From assembly GCF_002362315.1 (NCBI RefSeq), contig NZ_MTZV01000006.1, positions 2,604,001 through 2,668,000 on the forward strand: a DNA stretch of 64,000 nucleotides, in the 5' to 3' direction. Both the position numbers and the translations under genes were made by a program. A model generated the notes under the pieces. The model searched no databases and had not been told where the DNA came from. It saw only the letters and a list, made by a program, of their open reading frames with translations. Of this stretch, positions 17,596-26,336 are shown piece by piece (position 1 is the stretch's first letter; every line of letters begins with the position of its first letter). The DNA comes from Paraburkholderia acidicola. Lineage in GTDB: Bacteria; Pseudomonadota; Gammaproteobacteria; Burkholderiales; Burkholderiaceae.

Positions 17596-18501
17596 ATGCC
17601 TGATGTATCGCAAATGCTCACGGATCTAGCCAGGGGCCTCAGCAGCCCGGTCCGTGCACCGATCCTCCACACGCCGGATGAGTATGGGATGGCGTACGAG
17701 GACATCACGTTCCCGTCGCTGGACGGCACGCCGCTGGAGGCGTGGTGGATTCCCAGTCCGGGTTCGGACAAGCTGGTCATCGCCAACCATCCGATGCCCA
17801 TGAACCGCTACGGCTTTCCCTCGCACCTACCACAGTGGCAGTTCGTTCCCGGTAACGACATTGAGGTCAACTACATGCGGGAGTACCAGCACCTGCATGA
17901 AGCCGGCTACAACGTGCTGACCTACGATGCGCGCAACCATGGCCAGAGCGGCGTGGCCAACGGCAATATCTTCACGTGGGGCCTGTTCGAATCCCGCGAC
18001 GTGGCTGGTTCGCTGAAGTACGTCAAGTCCCGCCCCGACACCCGCGGCATGAAGCTGGGTCTGCTCAGTCGTTGCATGGGCGCTAACGCGACCTTCGTCG
18101 CGAAAACCAGACACCCGGAGCTCTTTGCTGACGTACGGGCCCTGGTTGCCCTGCAACCCATCTCGATGCGCGCCATGGTCGAGCGCAACCTCGAATATAT
18201 GGGGCTCGCGGACCAGTTCGACGCCGTCAACCGGGAGGTACAACTGATCACCAGCTTCAAGATCGATCAGGTGTCGCCGCTGGAATACGCCAGGAACTGG
18301 CAGGCGCCTGCGTTCCTCCTCCAGGTGCGTGACGACGCGCTGACCAAACCCACCGACGTGCAGGCGATATTCGACAACATCCCCGTTGCCGACAAGAAGC
18401 TGTTCTGGATCGAGGGTAGCACCCGACGCTGGGACGGTTACAACTACTTCTCCGAACACCCGGCGCAGATGATCGAGTGGTTCGACAAGCACATAGGCTG
18501 A
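17596..18501 (+). CDS. Alpha/beta hydrolase with a probable cysteine nucleophile
   Basis: 301 aa, cytoplasmic. The fold signs are VIANHPMPMN (oxyanion strand), VLTYDARNHGQSG and a nucleophile elbow reading LLSRCMGAN. If the elbow is the small-x-Nu-x-small type, the nucleophile is C160 (S158-R-C-M-G), as in dienelactone hydrolase, not serine. Candidate acid and base lie in QVRDDALTKP and in the C-terminal EHP. The frame is open from 17479, but ATG 17596 has AAGGAGAAAC upstream and avoids overlapping the LysR promoter. Divergent LysR suggests induction by an aromatic or electrophile. Substrate unknown; a thiol nucleophile hints at lactone or thioester chemistry (inference). Confidence 0.82.
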   Translation: MPDVSQMLTDLARGLSSPVRAPILHTPDEYGMAYEDITFPSLDGTPLEAWWIPSPGSDKLVIANHPMPMNRYGFPSHLPQWQFVPGNDIEVNYMREYQHLHEAGYNVLTYDARNHGQSGVANGNIFTWGLFESRDVAGSLKYVKSRPDTRGMKLGLLSRCMGANATFVAKTRHPELFADVRALVALQPISMRAMVERNLEYMGLADQFDAVNREVQLITSFKIDQVSPLEYARNWQAPAFLLQVRDDALTKPTDVQAIFDNIPVADKKLFWIEGSTRRWDGYNYFSEHPAQMIEWFDKHIG

Positions 18502-18646
18502 ACCCATTTCACTTCGACCACGCTACGTGAGTGCTTCGCATTCGCTGCGACTGGGCGCAAGACGACGGCCGAGGATCTCGCTCACAGAGCGGCGTTCCTT
18601 GGCTCCTTAGCAAATTGCATTCGGTAGAAAACGCTGGAGAATAACC

Positions 18647-19558
18647 ATGTCAAACAAAATCATTGTCGTGTTTGGCGCAACGGGTCGACAGGGGCAAGGG
18701 GTGGTGAACGCGCTGCTCGACCAGGGTGGCTACACCGTTCGGGCGATTAGTCGCGATGCCGCTTCAGATCAGGCCAAAAGGCTCGCTGCTCGCGGAGTCG
18801 AAGTGGTCGCTGCAGATCTGAACGTAGTGGGCACGCTGGCATCGGCGCTCAGCGGCGCCTATGGCGTGTTCCTGGTCACCAATTTCTGGGATCCCGCAAC
18901 TGGGACCAGCGAGTACGGCCAGGTAAAGAATGTGACCGATGCCGCAAAATCCGCCGGCATTTCTCACGTCGTTTGGTCGACGCTACCCGACACTCAAGAA
19001 ATTTCGGGCGGCAGGTATGAGGTTTCGCACTTCACCAACAAAGCTCGGGCCAACGCGGCGATCGCAGACGCGGGCTTTCGCTACTACAGCTTCGTCGAGG
19101 CGCCGTTCTTCTTTCAGAATTTTCTTGCCCAGATGGCGCCGCAACCCACTGGAAACGGGAACCAGAAGGCCTGGGCAGTTCCGATGGACGTCACCAAAAA
19201 AAGCGTCCATGCCGGCGACATCCATGAGTTAGGCAAATTGGTCCGGCAGGTTTTCGACCACCCAGAGACAACCGGTCAGGGTCAAATTCTGTCGCTGTGC
19301 GCCGACGCATACAGCTGGCAGGAGTTCGCAGACATTCTGAATGGACAAGGCCACAATGTGGTGGTGAACCAGGTGCCGGGCACGGTCTACGATACGTTCT
19401 ATCCCGGTGCGAAGGAAGTCCGCGAGATGATGGGTTACTTCGAAGACTACAGTTATTTCGGCCCAGACGCGGACGCCAAAAGGGCGCGCGCAGATGCGCT
19501 GGTCGAAGGGCAGATCACCAGCTTTGCGGAGTGGGCTAGTGTGAACATGCCGGCTTGA
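18647..19558 (+). CDS. NmrA-family NAD(P)-binding protein
   Basis: 303 aa Rossmann-fold protein of the atypical SDR group (NmrA/HSCARG-like). The nucleotide loop is VFGATGRQGQGVVNALL at residues ~8-24, followed by AISRDA and VVAADLNV typical of the family. These proteins act as NADP(H) redox sensors or quinone/isoflavone-type reductases. The start is ATG 18647 with GGAG. It stands between the LysR-linked hydrolase and the DoxX-pirin pair, all on the plus strand, in what looks like a redox/electrophile-response patch. No catalytic YxxxK is obvious, so a sensor role is possible. Confidence 0.88.
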   Translation: MSNKIIVVFGATGRQGQGVVNALLDQGGYTVRAISRDAASDQAKRLAARGVEVVAADLNVVGTLASALSGAYGVFLVTNFWDPATGTSEYGQVKNVTDAAKSAGISHVVWSTLPDTQEISGGRYEVSHFTNKARANAAIADAGFRYYSFVEAPFFFQNFLAQMAPQPTGNGNQKAWAVPMDVTKKSVHAGDIHELGKLVRQVFDHPETTGQGQILSLCADAYSWQEFADILNGQGHNVVVNQVPGTVYDTFYPGAKEVREMMGYFEDYSYFGPDADAKRARADALVEGQITSFAEWASVNMPA

Positions 19559-19736
19559 TGCGTGTGGCAAGAATTCAGGATACGTGCTGTCTCGACGGAG
19601 CTGCACACGGATTACATCTATTCGTGGACGAGAGAAATCCGGTATGACCGGCTAGTCGCTGGTCACCGCGCTACGTAGCATGACGCCAACCGGATCGATG
19701 AATCCGCCATGCTTAATCAACTCCAAGGATGTCCTG

Positions 19737-20123
19737 ATGGGCCTCTCTGCAACTACTAACAAACGAATCGTGTGGGCAGTACGCGTACTTCTCGCGCTCG
19801 CATTCGGCGCGGCCGGAACGGCGAAGCTTGCCGGAGCGCCGCTGATGATCCAGATTTTCGAACACATCGGTTTCGGTCAATGGTTCCGGTATGTCACGGG
19901 TTTTGTCGAAGTCACCGGTGCCGTACTGCTGCTCATTCCCCGAACCGGCTTCCTTGGCGGACTGCTGCTTGCCGTGACGATGGTGTGCGCTGTCGCGACG
20001 CATCTGCTGATCATCGGCGGCAACCCGGCTCCGGCTGCGGTCCTGGCATTGCTCAGCGCCTTTGTCGCTTATAGCCTGCGCTCCACGTACGGCGAACCTG
20101 CGCATGCGGGAGGGAGAACATGA
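19737..20123 (+). CDS. DoxX-family integral membrane protein
   Basis: 128 aa with four hydrophobic segments (VRVLLALAFGAAGTAKLAG, VTGFVEVTGAVLLLIP, GGLLLAVTMVCAVATHLLI, AAVLALLSAFVAYSL), the DoxX/DoxD-like topology. Frames open from 19680, but ATG 19737 has AAGGA seven bases upstream. It overlaps the pirin gene by ATGA, so the two are coupled. DoxX proteins take part in quinone or thiol-linked membrane redox, and pairing with pirin is a recurrent arrangement. Confidence 0.85.
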   Translation: MGLSATTNKRIVWAVRVLLALAFGAAGTAKLAGAPLMIQIFEHIGFGQWFRYVTGFVEVTGAVLLLIPRTGFLGGLLLAVTMVCAVATHLLIIGGNPAPAAVLALLSAFVAYSLRSTYGEPAHAGGRT

Positions 20124-20965
20124 GTACGCTCGAAAATGTATCGACTTCGGTTCGCTCCGTGGTTCATCGCACTGAGGGGCATCGGCATGGTCCGGTTACC
20201 CGTTTGATGAGTCCATCGGATCTGGGTCAACATCTGCGACCTTTTGTCTTTCTGGATTACTTCGACACGCAGGGGCCGGTGAAGAGCGATAGCTTCAACA
20301 TGCACCCGCATTCGGGTATCGCGACCATCACCTGGATCCAGGAGGGCAGTGTCAACTACGTGGACACGTCGGGCGAGATCGGGGTGCTTCCGCAAGGAGG
20401 CATGGAATGGATGCAGGCGGGCGGCGGAGCGTGGCACGGCGGTAATATCGGCGAGACCGGACGGGTTCGCGGCTTCCAGCTGTGGGTTGCATTGCCGCCC
20501 GATCATGAGCTGGCAGAAGCGGAAAGCATCTACCTGCCTCCGGATGCGATCGATCATCATGGTCCGGCCGCCGTGCTCCTCGGGCACTACGGCACAGCAA
20601 GCAGCCCGATCCGTACGCCTTCTCCCATGACCTACCTGGCGGTGACGTTAAACGCGGGGGAACGGTGGCAATTTCAGCCGCCCGAAGGTCAGACCGTTGC
20701 GTGGGCAGCCGTCGGCAAGGGGCGTCTTTCCGCGCCCGAGTCGTTGCATGCCGGGGTGCTCGCCGTCTTTGACGAGTCGACCAACGCCATCCATTTTCAT
20801 GCTGAAGTCGACACCGAATTCGTGGTGGGTTCCGCGGTCAAGCACCCGCACGATCTGGTGCTCGGCTATTACTCCGTACACACGAGTGCCGAGGCATTGC
20901 GCGAAGGCGAGGGGCGCATACAACGCATCGGCAGGCATCTGCGCGAGGTGGGGCGTCTCCCGTGA
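20120..20965 (+). CDS. Pirin-family cupin protein (possible quercetinase)
   Basis: 281 aa bicupin. The N-terminal pirin domain carries PFVFLDYFD, the metal ligands of NMHPHSGIATITW and QAGGGAWHGGN. The second cupin spans ~170-275. Pirins bind Fe(II) and either cleave flavonols or act as redox co-regulators. The start is ATG 20120 with GGGAGGGAG, overlapping DoxX. It converges on the LysR gene only 21 bp downstream. Confidence 0.9.
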   Translation: MSTLENVSTSVRSVVHRTEGHRHGPVTRLMSPSDLGQHLRPFVFLDYFDTQGPVKSDSFNMHPHSGIATITWIQEGSVNYVDTSGEIGVLPQGGMEWMQAGGGAWHGGNIGETGRVRGFQLWVALPPDHELAEAESIYLPPDAIDHHGPAAVLLGHYGTASSPIRTPSPMTYLAVTLNAGERWQFQPPEGQTVAWAAVGKGRLSAPESLHAGVLAVFDESTNAIHFHAEVDTEFVVGSAVKHPHDLVLGYYSVHTSAEALREGEGRIQRIGRHLREVGRLP

Positions 20966-20986
20966 AGCAGGCGGCAGGGGAAATGC

Positions 20987-21922
20987 TCAATGCTGTTCGC
21001 TGCCTTGGCCGGCGACGGGAAGCGGCGGGATCATCCCTTGATCGAGCATCTTCTTTATGACGAAGTCGATGAAAGTACTCACGGCCCGGGGCAACTGTCG
21101 CCGGCTCAGGTAGACCACATAGAAACCGACGCGCAGACCGAATTCGGGCAGTACCCTTTGCAATCGACCCGAGTCGATCTGCGCGATGGCCAACGCTGTC
21201 GGCACCAGTGCGACACCGAGTCCGGCGAGAGCAGCATTGATATGGGCCTGCGCGTTATTCGCATGGAATCTCCCTGTCACTGAAATCTCGACCTCGCCTT
21301 CGGGACCTTCTAGTTGCCAGGTTGCGTAGCCGGACGGACCAATCGGCCATGTAATGCAATCGTGTTTCGACAACGCAGCAGGTGAATCGGGGAAGCCGCG
21401 CGCATCGAGATAGGCCGGGTTTGCTACAAGCCCGTAATGACCCCACCCTACCTGACGCGCGACCAGATGTGGCTCGATCTCCTTGCCCGCTCTGAATGCG
21501 ATATCGATGCCTTCGCCAAGCAGATCTGCCCGCATGTCGCTCAAAACGAATTCAAGCTGAACCTTCGGATAGGTTGCGAGAAATTCGGCGACAAACGCAA
21601 CTGGAAACCAGTTGAGAAACTCAGCCACTGCGGCGACACGAACCTTTCCTCGGGGCACCTCGCTGCCTTCGGCAAGGTCAAGGGCCGATTGCGTCAACGC
21701 CTCAATCTGATCGACACACCGGGTAAAGAAAGTCTGGCCTGCGTCGGTCAGCGTGAGTCGACGCGTTGAACGCTGCAAGAGACGTATGCCAAGGTCCCGT
21801 TCGAGTTCCTGCACGCGCCGGCTTGCGGTGTTTGCCGGAATGCCCACGCGACGTGCTGCTTCAGCAAAACTTCCGGCACGCACTACCTGGACGAACAACG
21901 CGATGTCGTTCAGATCCACCAT
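20987..21922 (-). CDS. LysR-family transcriptional regulator
   Basis: 311 aa with a standard HTH (VQVVRAGSFAEAARRVGIPANTASRRVQELE) and an effector domain containing RVAAVAEFLNWFPVAFVAEFL. It is divergent from the azoreductase gene (175 bp between starts), the likely target. It is similar in design to the other LysRs in this window (16604-17491 and 42048-42956), consistent with family expansion in this genus. Confidence 0.92.
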   Translation of the reverse strand: MVDLNDIALFVQVVRAGSFAEAARRVGIPANTASRRVQELERDLGIRLLQRSTRRLTLTDAGQTFFTRCVDQIEALTQSALDLAEGSEVPRGKVRVAAVAEFLNWFPVAFVAEFLATYPKVQLEFVLSDMRADLLGEGIDIAFRAGKEIEPHLVARQVGWGHYGLVANPAYLDARGFPDSPAALSKHDCITWPIGPSGYATWQLEGPEGEVEISVTGRFHANNAQAHINAALAGLGVALVPTALAIAQIDSGRLQRVLPEFGLRVGFYVVYLSRRQLPRAVSTFIDFVIKKMLDQGMIPPLPVAGQGSEQH

Positions 21923-22096
21923 GAATTACCTCCAGCCATGGACGAGTGCAATCCGTTTCTACGGTCTAGTCGATAACGGTTGCCGCACATAGGATTCATG
22001 CGTGCCAGCGCTTCTGCCACACCAATCGAATTATCCGCGTGGCTATTCGGAGCGGCTAATTTCATTCCGCACTTAACTCTTCTAGATCTATCAATC

Positions 22097-22714
22097 ATGG
22101 CGACCGTTCTTCATATCAGCAGCAGTGTTCGCAGCACAGGTTCTACGTCCCGGCAGTTGGCGGCCGAATTCCTGAGCCAGCGGAAAGCTTCACATCCTGG
22201 CGACATCATTATCGAGCGTGACCTGGCAACCGTTCCCGTTCCGCATCTGACCGAACAGATGATGGGGGCATTCTTTACGCCAGTGGAGCAGCATTCTCCC
22301 GAGCAAGCCGAGACTGTACAGTTGTCCGACGCACTGGTTGCCGAATTGCTTGGCGCCGACATCATTGTGTTGGGCGTGCCGATGTACAACTTCTCGATCA
22401 GTTCCACACTGAAGGCCTGGATCGACCATGTCATCCGGGTTGGCGTGACATTCAGTTATTCCGCCGACGCAGGTCCTGTAGGCAAGGTTGCAGGGAAGAA
22501 AGTGTATCTGTTTATCGCCCGCGGCGGGGTATATAGCGAAGGGCCGGCGCAGTCCATGGATTTCCAGGAAGCCTACCTCCGTGCCGCACTCGGATTTATC
22601 GGCTTGACGGACGTCACCGCCATTCGCGCCGAAGGTCTCGCCATGGGCGAGTCGGCGGTTGAGGCTGCGTTGAGCGGAAGCCGTCGGTTGATCGAGCAGT
22701 TCGCGGCGGCTTGA
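22097..22714 (+). CDS. azoR: FMN-dependent NADH-azoreductase
   Basis: 205 aa flavodoxin-like quinone/azo reductase, cytoplasmic. Motifs: SSVRSTGSTSRQLAAEFL for FMN phosphate, PMYNFSISSTLKAWIDHV and FIARGGVYS, all characteristic of AzoR. It reduces quinones and azo dyes by two electrons, protecting against thiol and quinone stress. The frame opens at 21980, but ATG 22097 gives the family N-terminus; the ribosome site is weak. It is divergent from a LysR gene and is the first of two paralogues in the window (the other at 39291-39923). Confidence 0.92.
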   Translation: MATVLHISSSVRSTGSTSRQLAAEFLSQRKASHPGDIIIERDLATVPVPHLTEQMMGAFFTPVEQHSPEQAETVQLSDALVAELLGADIIVLGVPMYNFSISSTLKAWIDHVIRVGVTFSYSADAGPVGKVAGKKVYLFIARGGVYSEGPAQSMDFQEAYLRAALGFIGLTDVTAIRAEGLAMGESAVEAALSGSRRLIEQFAAA

Positions 22715-23076
22715 CGGTACTTTCACGTTAGTGCCATCGATGGTTGACCCGAGGTGCGCCGCTTGATGGCGGCGCATGTTCGGTGTGTCTCGGCGAGATC
22801 AAAGTCTTTACATCTTCACCAATCAACTTGTCGACACATAGGTTAACTAAACGTCTCGATGTGCAATCGTCCGGCAGTTCGAGCAATCGGCATCCGGCAT
22901 CTTCCCGGACATTCCTGATGTCATTCTCCCCAGAGTCACGACACGTGAACTCTGTCGGCAATGATGTGCCTCTGTGCGCTGGTTGACCGGCTGGATGGCT
23001 CGACCTGTCCGGGTGGAGAGCGCTCTGCCGATAACGCTGAATTCCCGATTATTTTCCAGAACCACGGAGGAAAAAA
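22715..23076. other. 362-bp gene-free stretch with one copy of a 23-bp repeat
   Basis: No family-like reading frame. Positions 22994-23016 (GATGGCTCGACCTG...GGTGG) recur with one mismatch inside the following gene at 23606-23628. A strong GGAGG ribosome site for that gene closes the stretch. Confidence 0.45.
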
Positions 23077-23628
23077 ATGTCTTCAGAGCCACCGGAAAGC
23101 CGCTTGATCTGGCTTGCAAACGCTTTGTCTGCGACAGGCTCTTCGCGGCGACAGACCGTGAGACTGACTGGCGTTGCGCGGCTGAGGGTTTTGATGTGGT
23201 CGCGAAAAGTACTCGCGCTCGCCGGCTGTGATGCAAAAGATTTTGCGGAGTTGTATACGACGCCAGGGTTGCCGCACCCAAAGTTGAATATCTACGAGAA
23301 CGCGGCAAGGGAACCGAGCAAACGGACATTGAAAGCCATTGAGCACGGACATCCTCTCGATACGCTGGATCAAAGGCCTTTCGAAGGTTCTGAGGAGCTT
23401 TTTCTGATCGGTCCTGACGGCGTGGCTCTGTGGGATGTGCTGGCAGGTGTCGATGATGCGTGCCATGAGGTTATCGCCGATGCCCTGTTCCACACCGCTG
23501 AATATGCGCTGGACCAATTTGGGGGGCTCGGTCCCAGGATCGCAGCGATGTACGCAGTCATGTTGCACGGCGATTCACTGGGTCGGATTACACATGGGCG
23601 CAATAGATGGCCCGACCTGTCCGGGTGG
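22994..23628 (+). repeat. Pair of 23-bp direct repeats, 22/23 identical
   Basis: Copy 1 is 22994-23016 upstream of the hypothetical gene; copy 2 is 23606-23628 inside it. A match this long within ~600 bp is very unlikely by chance and suggests a local duplication. Confidence 0.55.
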
Positions 23629-23916
23629 GTGAACGGCACCCAGCCAAACCTCATTGAGGTGGAAGCAGAAGAGCTCGCTGCTGATAACGCCAGATACGGT
23701 GACCAGACGCAGCAATATTCGATCAGGCAGCTGGTTGCCGTGATGGCGTTGTGGATACTCGCCAGGAAGGACTGTATTTACAGGCTCGAAACGAGTTACC
23801 TGTTGCAGGGCATCTTCTTCCGGGCAGTGAGAGAAATGTTACCTGAGGTCGCGAAAGAACTGGAAGCATGGTTCGCCGAAGGCATTGAGTGGGTGCCAAC
23901 GGTCGATGCGGGGTAA
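23077..23916 (+). CDS. Hypothetical protein, 279 aa, unrecognised
   Basis: I do not recognise this protein. It has an excellent ribosome site (GGAGG, seven bases before ATG 23077), no signal peptide and no clear membrane helix apart from LVAVMALWILARKDCIY. The composition is mixed alpha-helical, with several aromatic and acidic patches. Residues ~25-60 are basic and might contact nucleic acid, but no HTH can be assigned. Codon use is slightly less GC-rich than the neighbours. It sits between azoreductase and a TetR gene, separated from both by long spacers, so it is probably its own unit. One copy of a 23-bp repeat falls inside it. Confidence 0.65.
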   Translation: MSSEPPESRLIWLANALSATGSSRRQTVRLTGVARLRVLMWSRKVLALAGCDAKDFAELYTTPGLPHPKLNIYENAAREPSKRTLKAIEHGHPLDTLDQRPFEGSEELFLIGPDGVALWDVLAGVDDACHEVIADALFHTAEYALDQFGGLGPRIAAMYAVMLHGDSLGRITHGRNRWPDLSGWVNGTQPNLIEVEAEELAADNARYGDQTQQYSIRQLVAVMALWILARKDCIYRLETSYLLQGIFFRAVREMLPEVAKELEAWFAEGIEWVPTVDAG

Positions 23917-23985
23917 GTCAAGAAACAGCGTTGTTTGTTGTTCTTTCGGTATGGCATGTGAATTTGTAGATTCTGTAAATTTTTC

Positions 23986-24009
23986 GACCAGGCAATCAGA
24001 AGCCTGGTC
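23986..24009. terminator. Stem-loop between the hypothetical and TetR genes
   Basis: GACCAGGC at 23986-23993 pairs with GCCTGGTC at 24002-24009, with an 8-nt loop. It lies 4 bp beyond the TetR stop and 70 bp beyond the hypothetical gene. There is no strong U tract on either side. Confidence 0.5.
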
Positions 24010-24013
24010 TCAT

Positions 24014-24616
24014 CTATTGCGGCGCCGCTCCCGACAATCCCTGCAACGCCCGTAAAGCTTTCTCAAGATGCTCGACCAGCGGCAACGATGGATCCGCGAC
24101 CCACGTCTGCAAGCCATGCCCTGTGACGGCCATACCTGTCGCAGCGGCCAGACGCGCAATCGCGGGGTCGATCTCTCGATGCTGAAGCGCCTCGGCGATG
24201 GTCTGTGTGACCGCGGCCGATTTAGCAAGTTGACGCTCCTGCAGCGCGGGTGTCCGCGCGATCACCGCTTGCCCTGGTTCGGCAAACGGCAGGTTCTCCT
24301 CGAACATCGGTGCGAGCGACTGGAACGACCACACCACGACCTCGAGTGGACCGAGTTCAGGCGGCGCTTCGGCGATCGCGGCGCTCAGGCCGGCATGCAA
24401 CGCGGCCTCGTTGAACAGCACTTCGCGCTTGTCCGGGAAGTAGCGGAAGAAGGTGCGCTCTGTGACGCCAGCGCGCGCTGCGATTTCTGCGGCAGTGGTC
24501 CCGTCATAGCCTTTCTCGAGAAATAGCTCGAGGGCCGCCTCCTGCATACGGCGGCGCACATTTCCCTGGTCTTTTGGCACGGCGTGAATATCTCCCTCAT
24601 TGTCAGTGACTGACAT
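24014..24616 (-). CDS. TetR-family transcriptional repressor
   Basis: 200 aa. The N-terminal HTH is AALELFLEKGYDGTTAAEIAARAGVTERTFFRYFPDKREVLF, a clear TetR_N. The C-terminal ligand domain is helical, with no assignable ligand. It is divergent from the NADPH oxidoreductase gene. A perfect 13-bp inverted repeat overlaps both its start codon and the divergent promoter, so it almost certainly represses both genes. Confidence 0.92.
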   Translation of the reverse strand: MSVTDNEGDIHAVPKDQGNVRRRMQEAALELFLEKGYDGTTAAEIAARAGVTERTFFRYFPDKREVLFNEAALHAGLSAAIAEAPPELGPLEVVVWSFQSLAPMFEENLPFAEPGQAVIARTPALQERQLAKSAAVTQTIAEALQHREIDPAIARLAAATGMAVTGHGLQTWVADPSLPLVEHLEKALRALQGLSGAAPQ

Positions 24617-24628
24617 AAGATCTATACT
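24600..24628 (+). promoter_or_regulatory. Sigma70-type promoter of the NADPH oxidoreductase gene
   Basis: TTGTCA at 24600-24605, a 17-bp spacer and TATACT at 24623-24628 make a near-consensus promoter reading toward the oxidoreductase. Its -35 element overlaps the left arm of the TetR operator. Confidence 0.65.
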
Positions 24629-24645
24629 TTGTGTCAGTCACTGAC
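24602..24645. promoter_or_regulatory. TetR operator, 13-bp inverted repeats
   Basis: GTCAGTGACTGAC at 24602-24614 and its exact reverse complement GTCAGTCACTGAC at 24633-24645. Each arm is itself nearly palindromic, so there may be two dimer sites. The left arm covers the -35 box and reaches the TetR start codon; the right arm lies at the expected transcription start. Confidence 0.7.
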
Positions 24646-24707
24646 TATAGCGCATTCAAGGCACGGCGCGACGTGCGTTTGGATTTCATCAATGTGTGGA
24701 GAGCCTC

Positions 24708-25685
24708 ATGACCACTGAGAAGATGCGAACGATCCGTTTTCACGAATATGGTGAGCCTGCCGACGTACTCCGACTCGAGGAGGCGCTGATACCCGCGCCC
24801 AATCCAGGGCATGTGGCGGTGCGCGTGCATGCCTGTGGCCTGAACCCGGCCGACTGGGCGCTCTGCCGAGGGCTGTCTGCACAAACGCTGCCACGTGGCA
24901 TCGGACTCGATGTATCGGGAGTCGTCACGGCGGTAGGTGACGGCGTTTCCGGTGTCACCGTCGGCGACGCCGTGTTTGGTCCGGCCGACTTCAAGAACTA
25001 CCCGGGCGCAGGCGCGGCCGACTACGCCATCCTCTACCATTGGGATCGACTTCCCGATGGTCTGTCGCACGTCGATGCAGCGGCGCTTCCAATGGTCGTC
25101 GAAACGGCGGCCCGCTACCTTGCCTGGTCGGGTCTCCAGAAAGGCCAGACTATTCTCATCAATGGAGGCGGCACGATGGTGGGTTTTGCCGCGGTCCAGA
25201 TGGCCCTGATGCACGGCGCCCGAGTCATTGCGACGGCCGGCGAAACCTTCGCGGATCGTCTGCGCGCCATGGGTGTCCTGGTCGTCGCGCACGGTGACGG
25301 AGTGGTAGAGCGGGTCCGCGCGCTTGTCAGTGAAGCGCCAGACGTTCTCGTGGATGTGGCGCCCGTCAACCTGAAAGCGGGTTCTGTAAGCGCGCTGCCC
25401 GACCTGGTGGAGATCGCCGGCGGAGACACGACGCGCGTCATCACGATCGCCGATTTCGAAGGTGCGGCGAAGACCGGTGTGCGGACCGGTGCGGAGAACG
25501 TCAAAGCCGAAGGCGGCTTCAGGCTTCGCTGGGATGCGCTCGGTGAGCACGGGAGGCTGGCGGCCGAGGGACGTTTCTTTATACCGGTCGCGCGGACCTT
25601 TGCTCTCGAAGACTGGCGCGAGGCGCTCGATATCAGTCTGGCTGGTCATGCTCACGGCAAGCTCGTTCTGGTGCCGGGCGATTGA
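24708..25685 (+). CDS. Zinc-independent NADPH:quinone-type oxidoreductase (MDR superfamily)
   Basis: 325 aa medium-chain reductase. The GroES-like N-domain (GLNPADWALCRG, GLDVSGVVTAVGDGV) is followed by a Rossmann domain with INGGGTMVGFAAVQMALMHGARVIAT. No zinc-binding cysteine cluster is visible, so it belongs to the quinone reductase/enoyl reductase group. ATG 24708 has GGAGA upstream; a GTG at 24696 is a less likely start. The gene is divergent from the TetR repressor with a well-formed promoter and operator between them, suggesting induction by an electrophile such as a quinone or enal. Confidence 0.9.
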   Translation: MTTEKMRTIRFHEYGEPADVLRLEEALIPAPNPGHVAVRVHACGLNPADWALCRGLSAQTLPRGIGLDVSGVVTAVGDGVSGVTVGDAVFGPADFKNYPGAGAADYAILYHWDRLPDGLSHVDAAALPMVVETAARYLAWSGLQKGQTILINGGGTMVGFAAVQMALMHGARVIATAGETFADRLRAMGVLVVAHGDGVVERVRALVSEAPDVLVDVAPVNLKAGSVSALPDLVEIAGGDTTRVITIADFEGAAKTGVRTGAENVKAEGGFRLRWDALGEHGRLAAEGRFFIPVARTFALEDWREALDISLAGHAHGKLVLVPGD

Positions 25686-25747
25686 GCTGACTTACGCTCG
25701 CTCCGTGGCCCCATGACATGTTACGAGTCGTCGTACCGGTCGAGCGT

Positions 25748-26185
25748 TTACGGGAAGACGGTAGCGGGCTCGCCGGGCCGATTGACCGTGAAGACAAGAA
25801 AGCGACGTACCGCGTGCATGTCGGGGTTGCGCGCGACGCGATGTTCGACATCGACGGGCTGTGCCCAGTGATCCCCTGCATGAAAGCGCTTAACCGGCTC
25901 GTCGCCGTAAGCGCTTTCTGCAGTGCCTTCGAGCATGTAGACGAAGCTCGGCCCCGGATGATGATGGATCGGCTCGGCGTATCCGGGCGGCTGGGTCACC
26001 AGGTTGAGACGCATCTCGAGATCGGTGCCAGGGATCGGATAGCGTTCGAGTTCCTGGGTCGTCATCGCGTGGCTGTCCGTCGAGACGAGCCCGTCGGATT
26101 TTGCCGGAATCGAGCGAAAGAAAGAGACGGCGCTTAGGGCGGCGATGGCCATCATCGCGCGCCGGGAAAGACTGGGCGTTGGCAT
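25748..26185 (-). CDS. Cupin-domain protein with N-terminal signal
   Basis: 145 aa. An N-terminal signal (LSRRAMMAIAALSAVSFF, with an RR pair that could be Tat-type) precedes a single cupin barrel with HHHPGPSFVYMLEGTAE and FHAGDHWAQPVDVEHRVARN, holding the likely metal-binding histidines. Frame extends to 26215, but ATG 26185 with AAGGGA places the signal at the N-terminus. Probably periplasmic. Function unknown; it is convergent with the oxidoreductase gene. Confidence 0.8.
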   Translation of the reverse strand: MPTPSLSRRAMMAIAALSAVSFFRSIPAKSDGLVSTDSHAMTTQELERYPIPGTDLEMRLNLVTQPPGYAEPIHHHPGPSFVYMLEGTAESAYGDEPVKRFHAGDHWAQPVDVEHRVARNPDMHAVRRFLVFTVNRPGEPATVFP

Positions 26186-26336
26186 GTCGTGTCCCTTAAG
26201 ACGTATCGGTCCCACGAGAATAACAACGACCCCGACCTGCGATAAATACGCCAGACCATATTTCTATGATTCGATTTTCGAATCATGGCGCTGTTGAGTT
26301 TGCGTCGCCCAATCCCGCTCTTCATCCAGTCGCCCG

